A stretch of DNA of 64,000 bases. Origin: Eutreptiella sp. 'Long Island Sound 2002' (taxonomy: Eukaryota > Euglenozoa > Euglenophyceae > Eutreptiales > Eutreptiaceae). The notes under the pieces are model-generated. The model saw only the letters and a program-made list of their open reading frames with translations, ran no database searches and was not told the origin of the DNA. The stretch spans positions 37,027,330-37,091,329 of the forward strand of contig OZ038392.1 of the NCBI GenBank assembly GCA_964036045.1, given 5' to 3'. Made by a program: the position numbers and the translations under genes. Position 1 is the first letter of the stretch. Each line of letters begins with the position of its first letter. This document shows positions 33,822 through 43,744 of this stretch, in pieces.

Positions 33822-34021
33822 NNNNNNNNNNNNNNNNNNNNNNNNNNNNNNNNNNNNNNNNNNNNNNNNNNNNNNNNNNNNNNNNNNNNNNNNNNNNNNN
33901 NNNNNNNNNNNNNNNNNNNNNNNNNNNNNNNNNNNNNNNNNNNNNNNNNNNNNNNNNNNNNNNNNNNNNNNNNNNNNNNNNNNNNNNNNNNNNNNNNNNN
34001 NNNNNNNNNNNNNNNNNNNNN
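33822..34021. other. Assembly gap (200 N)
   Basis: Exactly 200 N, the usual placeholder for a scaffold gap of unknown size. Frames that cross it are meaningless. Confidence 0.99.
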
Positions 34022-34319
34022 CAAGGAGGCACACAGGTACCTAATGCAGGCCTTGGGCAGTGATAAGAATGATGAGATGATGGGGATGATGAAGTTGGGC
34101 TGGGGGGTGACAAGGGGAAGGCAAGGAGTGGTGTGAGGAGTGGGGGATGAACGAGATGGGTCCCCTGCAAATTCAAGAGCACTGGGCAATCCAAATCCAC
34201 TCAAATCCGTTGACATCCAATCTACTCAGCTATAATCCAATCCAATCCTGCAATCCCCTCTCCCTTTCTCCCTTTCTCATCCATGGAGCCTGCAGGTAGT
34301 ACACCATGCATTGTACATA

Positions 34320-36046
34320 CCGTGCGAATCCTAATTATTTGCGGGAATAATTAATTCCCGGTCCAAGGTGTTGTTTTGCCGCAAAAAAAAAAAATCTCAA
34401 AAAAAATATTAATTTTTGGCTTTGTGCCCTTCGCAAAAATGGGTTCCGCAAAAAAAAATCGCAAATTTTTTTTGCCCCTGCCCCCCTTTGCAGAAATACC
34501 ACAATTGCGGGACGGATGCTGTGTTTGCCCCACTGCTTGTTGCCCCACCCCCCCACCCTTCTGTTTCTCAAACCCCATTCTGCTCCTTGCTGTGCTATCG
34601 GAGAATGTATTATGAAGCAGGGTACCCACGAGCGTCAGATATTGTGTGAGCACGTTGGACATATTTGAATTTGGATATTGGTGTGCCCCAAAGCAAATTA
34701 AGGGGCTAGTTCTCGCAGACCCGGATACTTGCATTTTGATGTTGCTGTGCCCCAAAGCAGATAATGGGGCTAGTTCTGTGCAGCTGGGGTCCATCGTTAT
34801 TTGATTTTGGTTGTTTGAAGGTAAAAAGGAGTAAACCCGCGGGTCGAGGGTTTCTCCTAGGGGGAAGACAGGCCCACTCGCCCAAACCAAGGTAAACAAA
34901 ACGCGACCACAGGGCTGTGCGTGCGAAGGTGGTGTTAGACCCCCTTGGGTTCTGGACCACCCCGGGGTCCTAACCAAGGGTCTTGTCCCCCAGGCGGGTT
35001 CGCTCACACCTTGCGGTAACCACACCTTGTTGCTTGCTTTACAAGAATAAACAACTGCCACTCGCTCAATGTCAGTTCCTCATAGCATTAAGACTAGGCC
35101 ACTGCTTGCTCACAACACAGGCTTTGGGGCAAAGTTTTCCCCTACCTGTGTGGCCCTGCTTTGCTTTCCTCTGCTTACAGGGCCCATGTTCAACCTTCGC
35201 ACTTCTTTTTCTGTTATTCCCCATGAAACAGCTGTGGCCCGTTTTGCTGCTGCAGCACACGAAGCCGCTGCAACTGATTTCTGCAGAGGCATCGTCATGG
35301 GTATGGTCAATTCCAACAGGATGGCAATTCTGTGGTCTGCCTTTCTGTGCCCATGCCCAGGGCCAAATTGCAAATTGCATAGATGAGACTGTCTATGTAC
35401 AAGGTACTTCTGTTTCGCACTGCTCTACAGTGCTGTGTTACTTTTTGTTGTATGGTCCTGCACAGCTTTCTGTGCCCTTGTTTCAGCATTTGATGTGCCT
35501 TGTGCACTATTATCGAGATCGAACCGAATTTACAAACCGGTTTTGTGAAAAAGTTGTTGGGCCATGTTGCAAATTCCATTGGTGTTTCCACATTTCATGT
35601 GCAAGGGGCACTATTATGGACGAAATTTGGAACTGGCTCCTTGAAAACTGGTAAGGTTGAAGCATCCGAAACACTTTCTTATTGGTGCTTGTCTGTGCTA
35701 TGGACTGCAATCCCAGAGTTCAACTGATCCACATTTGTATGCCTGCGTAGGATTGGACTGCAATCCCAGAGTCCAAATGATCAACATTTGTATGCCTGTG
35801 TAGGATTGGACTGCAATCCCAGAGTCCAAGGTACCCCAGGCCCTTCGCAAAAATGGGTTCCGCAAAAAAAACGCAAAAATAAAAAAAATTTTGTCTCAAT
35901 ACGCTCCGCAAAAATGGGTTCCGCAGAAAAAAATCACAAATTTTTTTTCCCCCTGTTTTAAGTGTTGCTGCAAAATTTTGCTTAAATAAAATTCAAAATA
36001 CCCAACGCAAAACTTAGGATTCTGCAAATAATTAGGATTCACACGG
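34320..36046. mobile_element. 1.7-kb element with 25-bp TIRs flanked by TA
   Basis: The left end CCGTGCGAATCCTAATTATT followed by TGCGG matches the right end in inverse (CTGCA, then AATAATTAGGATTCACACGG) with two differences in 25 bp. TA lies next to both ends (34318-34319 and 36047-36048). The interior has AT-rich blocks with TTCGCAAAAATGGGTTCCGC near both ends, a duplicated TGCCCCAAAGCARATTA phrase (about 34684 and 34750) and a 53-bp tandem repeat. Frames of 223 and 236 codons exist but show no DDE transposase motif, so it is probably non-autonomous. Confidence 0.75.
35701..35829. repeat. 53-bp tandem repeat, 2.4 units
   Basis: TGGACTGCAATCCCAGAG recurs at 35701, 35754 and 35807. Full units end in TTTGTATGCCTGYGTAGGAT. 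It lies inside the 34320-36046 element. Confidence 0.85.
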
Positions 36047-36848
36047 TATACACATGCACGCTACGTGTATTGTTGCCATATGTTGCATTGTGCTGCTTTG
36101 AGTGACAAGGATTCAGTTTTTAATGCATTTTTTGTGGCAATTCAACGTGTCCTGGTGTTTTGCTAGCCACGGCAAAAGAACCATGCAAGTGAGGACTTTG
36201 CTAGGTGTCCCAACCAGTCCAACAAGTCTGGCTAGGACAGAAGCAAGGACGAAAAAAAGGTCCCGAAAAATCCATCACTGCATTGTATTATGACAGAGGA
36301 AGGAAGAGTTGAACATGGCTAGGATAGGACATGGGGCTGCTACACATTTGGGTATACTACCATGTGTCAAGGGAACATGCTCACACACATCCTTTCATGG
36401 TTCAACCATCACAAGATTACGAACCACACCCCTCTTGGGGGGCGAAGTACCACCAGGGGGCACTGTGGATTCTCTGGCATTTTACGACACCCAGCCTTCG
36501 GAGACTGAGCACACAGTGCTGAAATGTTGGGCTGGAGGCATATGATACCAATGCAGAACACATTGCGTTGGCTACCAGAAGGAAAAGTGGGGAGGAGCAC
36601 AGATACCCGGTTATTGTCATGGCTTGGATAAACCGGACAGCTGCCAGAGCCGTGCTGCAGCTTGTCAAACTTCTTCCTGTCTTCTCCTTCCTGGCCTTCA
36701 GGGGAGTTTGGGGCCCGTCCAAAGGGCATCGCGGTCACACACGTACAACCCATTGTGGCGTGTTTGCCGTGTTCACATGTTGAAATAATACACTGAGGAG
36801 AGCAAAGCAAACTCTCTCGCAGCTGGCAACAGGCCCTCCGTTCGAAGA
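36047..36848. other. Intergenic with possible coding debris
   Basis: From about 36460 to 36690 the plus strand holds two adjacent frames that read like one broken protein (LAFYDTQPSETEHTVLKCWA, then, one base shifted, ATRRKSGEEHRYPVIVMAWI and NRTAARAVLQLVKLLP). I do not recognise it. The rest shows nothing supportable. Confidence 0.3.
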
Positions 36849-37482
36849 ATGAGAGCGAAGGTGGGTAAGACTGAACATTGCACCTTTGGCACTCTCATAC
36901 AATTATACTCAGAACTCAATGACCCGGCTCAGAACGAACCTGGTGGCCCCGCTAAAACGCCTTGTACTGCCACTTCGAAGCAACCTCCATGTTGCCACAA
37001 GGAGCACCAAATTCTGTCTGCTGCTGAGGCCACCGCTTTTGCAGCCCAGCTTTTGGATCGTCTCACGGGGTAGTAGGACGAAGCAAGCGGGGCAAGCACT
37101 CTCACAAAGACAGTGTCATCAGTGCGGGCTGCAGGATTGGGAAAAATTGAAGAAATATGTTCCAATTCATGAGGGGGATGTGTGCCCCAATGGGGTCCCT
37201 GCCCTTGTGGAGGGGGCAACAACGAGGACGATTTGGCATCAGAATAATCAGTGGCCCCTCGAGCATTACTCCATTACGTCCAATTTGCAGCTCACCTAAC
37301 CCCCCCCCCCCAACCCATGCATTTCTGAAACGGGCCTTTCTCACAGATTTCAAAAAGTACACACATACCCCCCCCCCCCCCCAGGGAATGAAATTTTGGC
37401 GCATCGGACCAAAAGTTCAAAAAACCCAGGAAAAGTGCCAAAACCCACCACATTGGCGCCAACAAATGTCGCTGAGAGATAT
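36849..37482 (-). mobile_element. ATATCTCTC-TIR element, copy 4, reversed and truncated
   Basis: Relative to copy 2 this copy is inverted. Its original left end is at 37482 (GTCGCTGAGAGATAT on the plus strand), preceded by GCGCCAAC, the polyC blocks near 37301 and 37370, and CATTTCTGAAACGGGC plus CACAGATTTC. The other end is not found before the small-ORF remnant, so the element is truncated near 36850. Confidence 0.6.
36930..37240 (+). pseudogene. Broken copy of the small element ORF
   Basis: One frame reads HKEHQILSAAEATAFAAQLL and ends at a stop near 37071. Another resumes as LQDWEKLKKYVPIHEGDVCP followed by NGVPAL. These match residues 60-78 and 98-108 of the intact ORF at 12371-12730; the LQDW(E/Q)KLKKYVP block matches the copy at 125-484 instead. 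Its function is unknown. Confidence 0.6.
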
Positions 37483-37664
37483 CGGTGGCACTTTTATTTT
37501 GATGGCATGAGAGGTACCTCACCTCCCATGCATCTGGAGCATTGCACAGGTTCACAGAATGTGTTTTGAGATCCGCGACAGTACACTGCAAGCCTCACTC
37601 ATTTGGAGAAGATAACAGGTACGTCTTGTGCCCAAGGGTAGTGCACCAAGCAACGGGGCAAGAG

Positions 37665-38123
37665 ATGGAGGAGGAGAGCCCCACAAGTGTGACAGACAGT
37701 GCCCCAAGGGCTGCACAAATCACCATGACCAGGCATATACAAGGGAACGCTGTACACACAATGCAAAGCAACGACGGAGCAAAGGCTCAACAGCTGAAGA
37801 CAACAGTAAATGGGCAAACAGTTGAGATGAGGGAGTCATTCAAGAGAGTGGGGAGTCTCGCCCCGAGGGTCATGCGGGCATTGGGTGCATGGGCAGGCGC
37901 CCAAGAGTGCCATTCTGCTTGGGGGGCATCAACGGATTGGCTGACGCCCTTGCGCCACAGGCGGGGGCCCTGGGTGGTGACGGACAGTTGGCACACACCC
38001 CAAGTGGTAACCGTTGGCGTAGGCTCCCATTTCAGTGGGATGCCATATATCGCCTTGAGCAGTGCATATGTGGCATGCCGTAGGGCGGGGAGTAGGGGGT
38101 CAGGGGCAGACGCATACATTTAA
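37665..38123 (+). CDS. Hypothetical ORF, weak
   Basis: The ATG at 37665 (MEEESPTSVTDSAPRAAQIT) opens 152 codons to a stop at 38121-38123. The first 90 residues look protein-like (GNAVHTMQSNDGAKAQQLKT, GQTVEMRESFKRVGSLAPRV). The C-terminal half looks less so, and a second frame covers it. It nearly meets the stop of the minus-strand RT-like gene. No family is recognised; it may be chance. Confidence 0.2.
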   Translation: MEEESPTSVTDSAPRAAQITMTRHIQGNAVHTMQSNDGAKAQQLKTTVNGQTVEMRESFKRVGSLAPRVMRALGAWAGAQECHSAWGASTDWLTPLRHRRGPWVVTDSWHTPQVVTVGVGSHFSGMPYIALSSAYVACRRAGSRGSGADAYI

Positions 38124-39205
38124 TAGTTGTTATCTTTGTAGCGGGTGAGGATGATTGCTGGTGTCGGAGGCATGGGGACGGGGCCATGAAGTTCTGGGTG
38201 GCACCATTTAGACCAGCCACAGATAGCTTCACCTCTGAATGGGACGAGGGAGGGGACATTGCGGAGAAACTGCTTTAGGATCTGGTGATCACGCCTAGGG
38301 GTGGCCGGAATCAAGGCACCGTTTCTACCATCCCGGTCACCATCGTAGGGGAGCGGGGAGAGGATGGGCACGATGGTGTCACCGTGCTCGAAGAAGCCCC
38401 GGATGGTGTCCAGGGGGTGCCACCAGGGCATGAATCCCTCTCTAGTCACATCACGGGGAGTGAGCATGGCAGCCGTCAAACACCGACGCATGCGGTCCAG
38501 GTCGGCTACTCCCGTGTGAGAGTGCATGGTGTTGAAGGGTGCTGGCGGAAGCAGGGTGAGGGTGAGGTCCGCGTGGTCTCCGTTGTTCGCTGTATTAACC
38601 TGATATGCTGTGTGCCACCGTCTCGTGTGTGACAGTCTCGGCCTGTGCTGGTGTAGGCTAATGGACTCACGCCACATACACCACAATTCAGCCTCCCAGC
38701 TGGAGAGAAACCCTCCGATTGCAACACCTACTGGTGATTGAGTGAGGATCAGGGGACCTAGGGTAAGGAATGTGTTGTGGTCAAGGTCCCAGTGGAGATA
38801 GGAGCGTATATCTGCCTCGTCAATTATGTCGTAGCTGTCATCTAGTGCGTGTCCCAGTTTGTCCATATGTGTGTGTAGTTTCGACAGAGAGAACTCAAAA
38901 CAGCCGTGCCCGTGTCGTTCATTCCGGAGGCGTGACAGCCCCCACTCGAAAGCCTTTTTTACATCACACCTGGATATGGCCCAATATTGGTCGTTCATGT
39001 CAATCTCAGCACGAGAGGATTGGCTCCACTGAGGAGCAGCCTAATGAGGCTGGAGATCATGTCTCTGGTGCCACGCATTGTGGGCATGCACAGGGTATAT
39101 GCACAATGGCTGACTTCCCTCACAATGATGCCTAGGGCCCGCGCCATCAGGCGGCCCCAATTTGCGAGGGGGTGTCCTGCGAAGGTGACAATGATTAATT
39201 CTCAG
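38120..39205 (-). pseudogene. Divergent reverse-transcriptase-like gene, frameshifted
   Basis: One minus-strand frame from about 39205 gives GRLMARALGIIVREVSHCAY, MRGTRDMISSLIRLLLSGAN and NPLVLRLT, then stops near 39000. A frame shift continues it as NDQYWAISRCDVKKAFEWGL (motif-A-like region), SYLHWDLDHNTFLTLGPLIL and SPVGVAIGGFLSSWEAELWC, followed by MWRE. GVxIGGFLSS resembles RT motif B (GxPxGGxLS). No (Y/F)xDD motif C is found in the following 80 residues, so the call rests on context motifs and the copy looks dead. It is clearly different from the LINE RT at 18.6-20.5 kb. The C-terminal 90 residues have no assignment. Confidence 0.45.
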
Positions 39206-39824
39206 CTTCATTTCACCCAAGAGCTCTTGTGCTTTCCACTTGAGCTTGCCATATGCCGTGGGGACTCTGGGGGGCTTTACTGGGGTGTGTTTCGTTTGTG
39301 CGGGGTGAGTGCAGTTGTGTTAGACCCAGCTCTCGGCCGTGTCTGCATGCAGGAGTACATGAGGCAGGCATCTGTGTCTGGCTGCTCTGGCTGCTCTGTG
39401 AAGTATGCCGTGTGTCCGTGCGGTGTGAAGAATATGGAGTAGGGTCCATTGCTGTGCCGCAGTGGCAGAGGACCCCCACCCCTGGATAACAAATTTCTCA
39501 CCACAGATGATGGCCGAGATGGTATGTTGATCATGCAATCTCGTGCAGCAGGCATACATGGCATGCGGTTTTTTATCCCACGTGTCTCCAACCAGCTGTA
39601 AATGTGTCTGACTGTGGTTGTGTATTCCTGGAGAGAGAGAACCTGGATTCATGTCACATGTCTTTGCCCAGACCCTATCATTACATGATGTGAGGCAGCC
39701 AGCTATGATCTACACAACACTGAAATGTTGTCACTCCACACATAATGTGAACCACAGTTTTTGAAGAAACGAAAGGCTGGGGCGCAAAACGAGGGTTACA
39801 GCAACCACGGAAGGTCCTGATACT

Positions 39825-40295
39825 ATGCAAGACCCACGGATTCACCTGCTCTGCCAACTCCTGTCGCCTGAAGATGCACACGAACTGTCAAATCTGGCAA
39901 GTGCACACACACGTCAGGAGAAATGCGACTGCACACAACTCATGCAGACACACCGAGAACTCAAGAACCCACTGGGCCACATCATCCTACGCACACCACA
40001 ACAGTTCGACATGGTAGTCCCTGAACTGACGAGCTTTTTCACAGAGCATGCACGCACGCCACTACTCCCAGCCACATGCGATGTGAAAAACATGATGCAG
40101 CAACTGAGACGACAGCTCCTGCAAACGTTGCTCCCTCTCCCTATGCCCACAGCGTGCACGCCCCTCACCCACCCAGATGCCGACCCCACCCCAGCCCTGC
40201 CGCTGATGTCTGTGACTGATATAGACCAAGTGGTCCAGAAGATCATACAACACTGTGAGGAAGAGGCACATACCTCGATTGCACGCGCACCCTAG
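39825..40295 (+). CDS. Unknown 156-residue protein, divergent from the RT-like gene
   Basis: The ATG at 39825 opens a frame of 156 codons. It begins MQDPRIHLLCQLLSPEDAHE and continues with LKNPLGHIILRTPQQFDMVV, LPATCDVKNMMQQLRRQLLQ, a Pro-rich linker and SVTDIDQVVQKIIQHCEEEA. Alternating hydrophobic and charged residues suggest mostly helical structure. It points away from the RT-like gene, with several hundred bases between them. The family is unknown. It could be an accessory ORF of the same element or a host exon; no second copy is present to test selection. Confidence 0.35.
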   Translation: MQDPRIHLLCQLLSPEDAHELSNLASAHTRQEKCDCTQLMQTHRELKNPLGHIILRTPQQFDMVVPELTSFFTEHARTPLLPATCDVKNMMQQLRRQLLQTLLPLPMPTACTPLTHPDADPTPALPLMSVTDIDQVVQKIIQHCEEEAHTSIARAP

Positions 40296-40465
40296 CTTGC
40301 ACACACATACACACACACACACTCTCTCTCGCTGGCTCTTGGAGAGTGAGCACACGGAGATGCTCTCGATGTCCACAAGTAGGACAATGTTGTAGCGACC
40401 AATGAATGCTATGTAGAAACATGCAATGCTTACACTGCGTGTGTGTACCTGCCCTTCGTGTGGTA

Positions 40466-40605
40466 GGCGGTCCGCGGATCACTGATCCGCGGGGGTCCAA
40501 ACCCCCCCCCCCTCCCCCCCCACCAAATGATCCGCAGATCACGGATCACCCACCCCATAAACCCCCCCGTGCCTAGCAAAATGATCCGCAATTTCCCGGA
40601 CCACC
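40466..40605. repeat. Short element with GATCCGCGGATC-type palindromes
   Basis: GGCGGTCCGCGGATC on the left and inverted GGTGGTCCGGG on the right could be poor TIRs of a 140-bp element. Inside are TCCGCGGATCACTGATCCGC, two C-runs and GATCCGCAGATCACGGATCA, each nearly self-complementary. No target duplication is clear. Confidence 0.4.
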
Positions 40606-41889
40606 AATTCGGACACGCGGTCCAGGACAGTCCTAGAGGCTGGTGAAGACACTCCTAGGGGCCCATGCAACCCGGGGTCGTGATGCGTACATATATGGAA
40701 TCATGCCAACACAAAGAAGGCGGGCACATGCAAAGCAAAGCAATGGAAATGTTGGATAACCTGGAAAAAAACCCCGCCACCGGCATGGGAAAAAAGGTTC
40801 CACTGTACATACATTGTACATTTTTGTTTTGAGTACTCACCTTTGATTGGTGTGTTAGTTTCGGTTGTTTATGTGGGGGAGTGGGAAATGGGTATAGGGT
40901 TAGAGCGAGGCATTCGCCGAATCCGTTGCTGTTATCCTAAAGTGATTCCGATAACCTAGAGGATTAGGAAATGGGTTAAAAGGTTAAACCTTCCGGACAA
41001 AGAGGGATGGGTACTTCAGCAGTTCTGCCCAAACACGCGACGGCACCAAAATGTATGTAAGCCCCCTGCTCCCGATACTCAACTAGCCAAGAAAAAAGAC
41101 AAGTGAAGGGGACCGTGATGTCATCCGACCTCGTGAAATAGACCGGAACATCTGTGGGGTCAATGGGAGCTCACGACGCAAGCGTATGCACTGCAAGAAT
41201 CAACAGACAATCAATTGACCATGAGGCAGCATAGCGTGAAACCGTGGCTTGTGGTGTCCGGTTGCCGCCATACAAGAACAAACATGCATGTCTTGCACCC
41301 TTCGCCCACATGCACCCGAAATTTGTTTCCACGTTGGCATGCACGCACGCCATCCATGCACCCCACCTTTCACGTTGCAACCACTTGGTTGAACGCCAAT
41401 CTTGATTGCGTGCTGTGTGTTGCAAAGAATGATCCAAAGATGTAACTTCCAAATATAATTATCATGCAACAACATATTGGACCAACAATGTGTCTTAAAA
41501 AAAGTGAACCCAAAATGGAAATTCACTTGTTCCAACATCTTGTCACAATAGGGCTTGGGCTTTGGTTGGGGTTTGACTTTGTATCTTTTTGCAACTGGGT
41601 CTCTTAAAGTGTACTTTTCGAAGTGGGTCTCTTAGCGCTTTGGTCAAGGCGGGTTCCAAATTCGACTGGGTCTCTTATATGGTCTTTTGCTGGTGGGTCT
41701 ACTGTCGGGGGGGGGGGGGGGTGGGGGAGTATTTGTGTAAAACTTGTCACATCAAGTACATCTCAAAATTTCCACTGCATACACCACCTGTCCAGCCCAC
41801 CCTTTCGCGGCATTGCAAAATGCTACTTCCATCATTTTAATATTTGGGACGACTCTGGGCATATTCCTTTGGCTACAGGTACGCATTTC
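40606..41889. other. Intergenic; no gene recognised
   Basis: Only short unsupported frames. GGGTCTCTTA-type phrases recur three times at 41598-41675 (GGGTCTCTTAAAGTG, GGGTCTCTTAGCGC, GGGTCTCTTATATGG), before a polyG run at 41707. Nothing else can be supported. Confidence 0.4.
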
Positions 41890-41892
41890 ATA

Positions 41893-42125
41893 AAGTCCGG
41901 TCTTCCGGTCTGACCGGTCTTCCCGTTTCGCGCAGTTTATTCTAGCAAAACTTCTACTTTACGCCGGTTTACGCAGTTTATGCAGTTTATGCAGACCGAG
42001 CAGTTTATGCAGTTCGTGCGGGAACACGGAAGACCGGTCTTGTCCGGTCCGCCCGGTCTGGTCTGGTCTCCGTACCAACTGCATAAAACCCCTTAAACCG
42101 AGCGGTCCGATCAGTTTGCGCAGTT
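41893..42125. repeat. Subterminal repeat block, left
   Basis: Several AAGACCGGTCTT- and TCCGGTC-type words alternate with CGCAGTTTATGCAGTTTATG-type words. The block is at the 3-prime side of the transposase and mirrors those at 43745-43890, 44395-44590 and 44750-44835. Likely protein-binding sites for transposition; inferred. Confidence 0.65.
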
Positions 42126-42348
42126 CATTTCACTTCATAGTGTATGTGCGTTTGTGTGTGTGTGTGTGTGTGGTGTACGTGTGTTTGTGTGTTTGCGCGT
42201 GTGTGTTTGTTTGTGCCACATACCAATGCCTTCCATCCCCAGCCAGAGCCGTCGAGGGGTGGCCGCATTCGGGGTCGTTAGCTCTATTATACGGCGGGAG
42301 CTTCGCAATGGGGCACTTCCCCCCATGCCATATGACCGCCCTTCAGCC

Positions 42349-43701
42349 CTACTGATGGTACTTCGCAAAGCAATCAACGTGCAGCGAAACGCCACAAGCT
42401 TGGCATTTGTACATCGATGTGCCGCCCCGACAGCACACGCATGTACCTCGCTTGGCACGGATAGGGAGGTGCTTTGCCTGCACCTCAATTGTTCGGGCTG
42501 GAAAGATGTACCGCATGAGACGCCACTGCCAATTGTGCATGGTTTCCCCCGGGGCACGAAGTTTCAACGCTTTGCACGAGGTAAAAGCGTTGGTGGATGC
42601 CATGCGGAGCAACATGCCGTTCAAGGCCTTCCACCAGTTTGGGAACCGCCGCTCCTCCCGATGCTGCAAGCACAGCTGGTTGCACACATCGACCCCGGGT
42701 GCAAATGTGCGGTAGTTGGCCACAATGCCGGGTAGGCGATACCTACGTTTCCGCCATACATGGGGGCCATGGTGGCAGTTGGTGACCAAGGGCACGGCAC
42801 GTGCCGCCTTCTTGCCCACCTTTGGGCTTTTGAAAATGCTCAAGGCATACCCATCCTCCTTGTGAACCACGGTGTTCACCTTCCCAGGGTGCAGCCCCTT
42901 GCCCCCCTGCTCAACGAGATCCGCTGATTTGGGGATTAGCATCAAGAAGGGTCGAGACTGTGCCGCTAGAGACCTAGCTGTACCATGGGAACCAAAGTAG
43001 GTGTCCGCCACCAACACCCGGTTGCTGGGTGCCACATCATGCCAGAGCTGCACAATCTCCGTGGGGGTGTAATGGCCAGCATAGGTGGTTGGAGGTGGGG
43101 GGTTGTCACGAGGCATCGCACCACGGTACAAATAAACATGCCAAATGTACCGGTCCTGAGCATCACACAGCAGATACAATTTTACCCCCGTGGTATGGGG
43201 TTTCCGAGGGATAAATTGTCTAAATAGGAATAGGCCCTTGTGTGGGACGATAGATTCATTGCCACACACAATGTCACCTAATACCCACCCATTCTGCCAT
43301 TGTTCGGTGCACAGTTCAATCAGGGCATCCACATCCGGATCCGCGAAGCGCTGCAACTTGTAGAACGCCCCACGGTCCGGGAAGAGGTACTCCATGTAGG
43401 GGTTGTAGTACATGCTATCCCTATCCCATAGGTCATCAATGCGGCGGGGTTGTAGCATTCCGAGACCTAGTCGGAAAAGGATGTAGCGGGGAAGCAAGGG
43501 GACCAAGTCGGCATGCCCCTTGGCGCGGAGGCAAATGTCCATGCACTCCATGATGGGCCGCATCATGTACTCATACACCGTGACCGGTGTGTCCGCGGCG
43601 CATGTACCCTCCAATAGGCTTGTGCCTCGTGCAACACCTTTGGTGAAGTCATACAAAGCCTCATCAGGATCCAAGGGACGTGGTTCCCAATCCGATTGCA
43701 T
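42349..43701 (-). CDS. piggyBac-like transposase with a catalytic Asp-to-Asn change
   Basis: The ATG at 43701 (MQSDWEPRPL) gives 450 residues. The frame stays open for 49 codons upstream, but those translate the subterminal repeats, so they were left out. Family motifs: GNESIVPHKG (148-149 sit at the usual Asp-Glu), RKPHTTGVKLYLLCD, ADTYFGS (D233), GVDVCNQ (D338) and a C-terminal Cys/His finger (CVCC 421-424, CQAC 433-436, HVDCFAKYH 441-449). The known family uses three Asp for DNA cleavage; here the first is Asn, codon AAT, one G-to-A step from Asp. With an otherwise unbroken frame, it may be recently inactivated, a binding-only protein, or use another residue. The length is somewhat short for the family. 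Confidence 0.85.
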   Translation of the reverse strand: MQSDWEPRPLDPDEALYDFTKGVARGTSLLEGTCAADTPVTVYEYMMRPIMECMDICLRAKGHADLVPLLPRYILFRLGLGMLQPRRIDDLWDRDSMYYNPYMEYLFPDRGAFYKLQRFADPDVDALIELCTEQWQNGWVLGDIVCGNESIVPHKGLFLFRQFIPRKPHTTGVKLYLLCDAQDRYIWHVYLYRGAMPRDNPPPPTTYAGHYTPTEIVQLWHDVAPSNRVLVADTYFGSHGTARSLAAQSRPFLMLIPKSADLVEQGGKGLHPGKVNTVVHKEDGYALSIFKSPKVGKKAARAVPLVTNCHHGPHVWRKRRYRLPGIVANYRTFAPGVDVCNQLCLQHREERRFPNWWKALNGMLLRMASTNAFTSCKALKLRAPGETMHNWQWRLMRYIFPARTIEVQAKHLPIRAKRGTCVCCRGGTSMYKCQACGVSLHVDCFAKYHQ

Positions 43702-43744
43702 AGTGATTTGACTGCAGAAGAGGGAAAAGGAAATTTGCTGCGCA

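Noticed and set aside
33455-34216. Frames crossing the N gap
   Set aside because: They exist only because N was read through; the gap size is unknown.
34983-35654. 223-codon frame inside the 34320-36046 element as a transposase
   Set aside because: No DDE/DDD spacing or helix-turn-helix pattern; Leu/Phe/Cys-rich composition and a competing frame.
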